Shown here in pieces: positions 63,111 to 64,000 of a stretch of DNA of 64,000 nt. Position numbers and translations under genes: made by a program. Source of the stretch: Nymphaea colorata (lineage: Eukaryota > Streptophyta > Magnoliopsida > Nymphaeales > Nymphaeaceae); NCBI RefSeq assembly GCF_008831285.2, contig NC_045145.1, positions 6,200,802 to 6,264,801 on the forward strand, in the 5' to 3' direction. Each line of letters starts with the position of its first letter. Positions within the stretch are counted from its first letter, which is position 1. The notes beneath the pieces are model-generated. The model worked only from the letters and a program-made list of their open reading frames with translations, had not been told where the DNA came from and did not search any database.

Positions 63111-63614
63111 TTAATATCCACCCATAAAAAAGAACATTGCGTAGCCAGTAGTACTATCTATCAATAAATCAATGTTCATAAGTGGGTAATTGTCTTTCGG
63201 TGTGACTTTGTTCAGGTCTCGAAAATCAATGCATAGCTTGACTTTGCCATTCTTCTTATGGACCACCACAATATTAGCCAACCATTCGGGGTAATCAATA
63301 GTGCGAATAAATTTTACTTTTATAAGGTCTTCTAATCCTTCTTTTATGGCCTCTTCTAGTCGACCATCAAGCTTGCACAATTTTTGTTTAACTGACTTGC
63401 AACTAGGACTTAAGGGCAAACGACGTTCAACTAGCTGGGGGTCTAAGCTCGACATATTTTCACAGGTCCATGCAAAAGCTTTTTCGTGGCTTATAAGAAA
63501 GTTCACCAATTTTTCCTTCTTGTTTACTGATAAACTGGTGCCAATTTGAAGGATCTTAGGATTCTCATTAGTTCTAATGTTAATCTCTTCAACTGAATCA
63601 TTAGCTAAGGGCAA
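63111..63614 (-). pseudogene. Ty3/gypsy reverse transcriptase N-terminal part
   Basis: 167-codon open frame. It includes a linker (EKLVNFLISHEKAFAWTCE, then LDPQLVERRLPL) and RT motifs: LANIVVVHKKNGKVKLCID, DLNKVTPKDNYPL, and FFMGGY at the position of the conserved FMDGYSGYNQI-type motif, where Asp is Gly and stops follow. It encodes the palm start only. Related to the relic at 34,960-35,590. Confidence 0.85.
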
Positions 63615-64000
63615 TGGATGTTCTTGTTTTTGAATCTGAGCTAATTATGGTAATTTTGACTAGAGTATTGTCGTAGGTTCTACTTTACCAACTGCATGTT
63701 TGATAAATGCTTTATGGGGGGGACTTTCATGGAAAAAGAAGTAACTGAGACATGTTGAGTTTCGACTTCCTACAAAGAAAAGAATAAAGGAAAATTGAAC
63801 AAAATTAAAATTAATAACAAAAGATTACTTGCATTGCATAATGAAAATTTTTACATCACAAAATTCATGGGAGCATTTGAAAACAAAGGCAAATACTATC
63901 AGCCAACAAGATCTTCAAATTTCTTCAGAGTATCCCAATCCTCTGGTGCTCATTTGAAAGGGGATATTGATCGGCTGCAAGATGTCATCTTCATTCTTTT

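Larger units (their letters stand above)
60804..64000 (-). mobile_element. Ty3/gypsy retrotransposon internal region, decayed, open at right edge
   Basis: Minus-strand gypsy pol in normal order. Reverse transcriptase occupies 63,614-62,800, with DFRDLNKVTPKDNYPL, then beyond a pair of stops a TAFTTPWSTFCYTVMPFGL-like stretch. RNase H fragments lie at about 62,600-62,000. Integrase lies at about 61,500-60,830, with DYFTKWVEVV, RRFGVPRDIVSDN and HFSTPYYPHGNGQVEATN. Many stops and shifts break it. Sequence right of 63,650 still reads like upstream polyprotein (PINIPFQMS, GLGYSEE) and leaves the window. Confidence 0.85.

Overview
The window is nuclear DNA of a seed plant, most likely an angiosperm with a large, repeat-rich, AT-biased genome. 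The grounds are two spliced plant-type genes with long GT-AG introns, a telo-box at a promoter, and dense plant transposon families (L1-like LINEs, Ty1/copia, Ty3/gypsy, hAT, Tourist-like MITEs). I cannot name the species. There are no bacterial operons, CRISPR arrays, tRNA or rRNA genes that I can see.

Layout. 1-1.5 kb: 3' end of a decayed LINE on the + strand. 2.2-7.25 kb: a decayed, nearly full-length L1-type LINE on the - strand. 8.4-12.1 kb: an intact-looking gene for a HAD-superfamily hydrolase of the HDHD3 type (- strand, 260 aa, three coding exons plus a probable 5' UTR exon). 12.1-16.2 kb: noncoding, with microsatellites. 16.2-19.1 kb: an internally deleted LINE (+) carrying a TATGAGATAA minisatellite. 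19.4-21.5 kb: at least three splice-compatible exons of a protein I do not recognise (+). 21.5-25 kb: repeats and a hAT-type MITE. 25-28.1 kb: a Ty3/gypsy LTR-like block (+). 30-31.8 kb: Ty1/copia pol relic (+). 32.5-35.6 kb: tandem repeats and a Ty3/gypsy reverse-transcriptase relic (+).

37.6-57.6 kb is one gene (- strand): a NAP1-related protein / SET histone chaperone (NRP type, 262 aa, ten coding exons, 20 kb). Its intron 6 is 15.3 kb, of which about 14.0 kb is a single Ty1/copia element with both LTRs, a primer-binding site and a polypurine tract. Nested inside that copia element are a 3.4-kb hAT transposon with a perfect 8-bp target duplication and a broken transposase, two related hAT-like MITEs sitting 19 bp apart, a TAA-flanked Tourist-like MITE, and an eroded 3' end of a second copy of the same hAT family.

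58-64 kb: a Ty3/gypsy element on the - strand (RT, RNase H, integrase relics) followed by LTR sequence that is the inverted homologue of the 25-28 kb block; the element runs off the right edge.

Two protein-coding genes are well supported (the HDHD3-like hydrolase and the NRP histone chaperone) and one partial gene model is plausible. I found no convincing new biological system; the most informative structure is the layered transposon insertion inside the NRP intron, which the gene appears to have survived with all exons intact.
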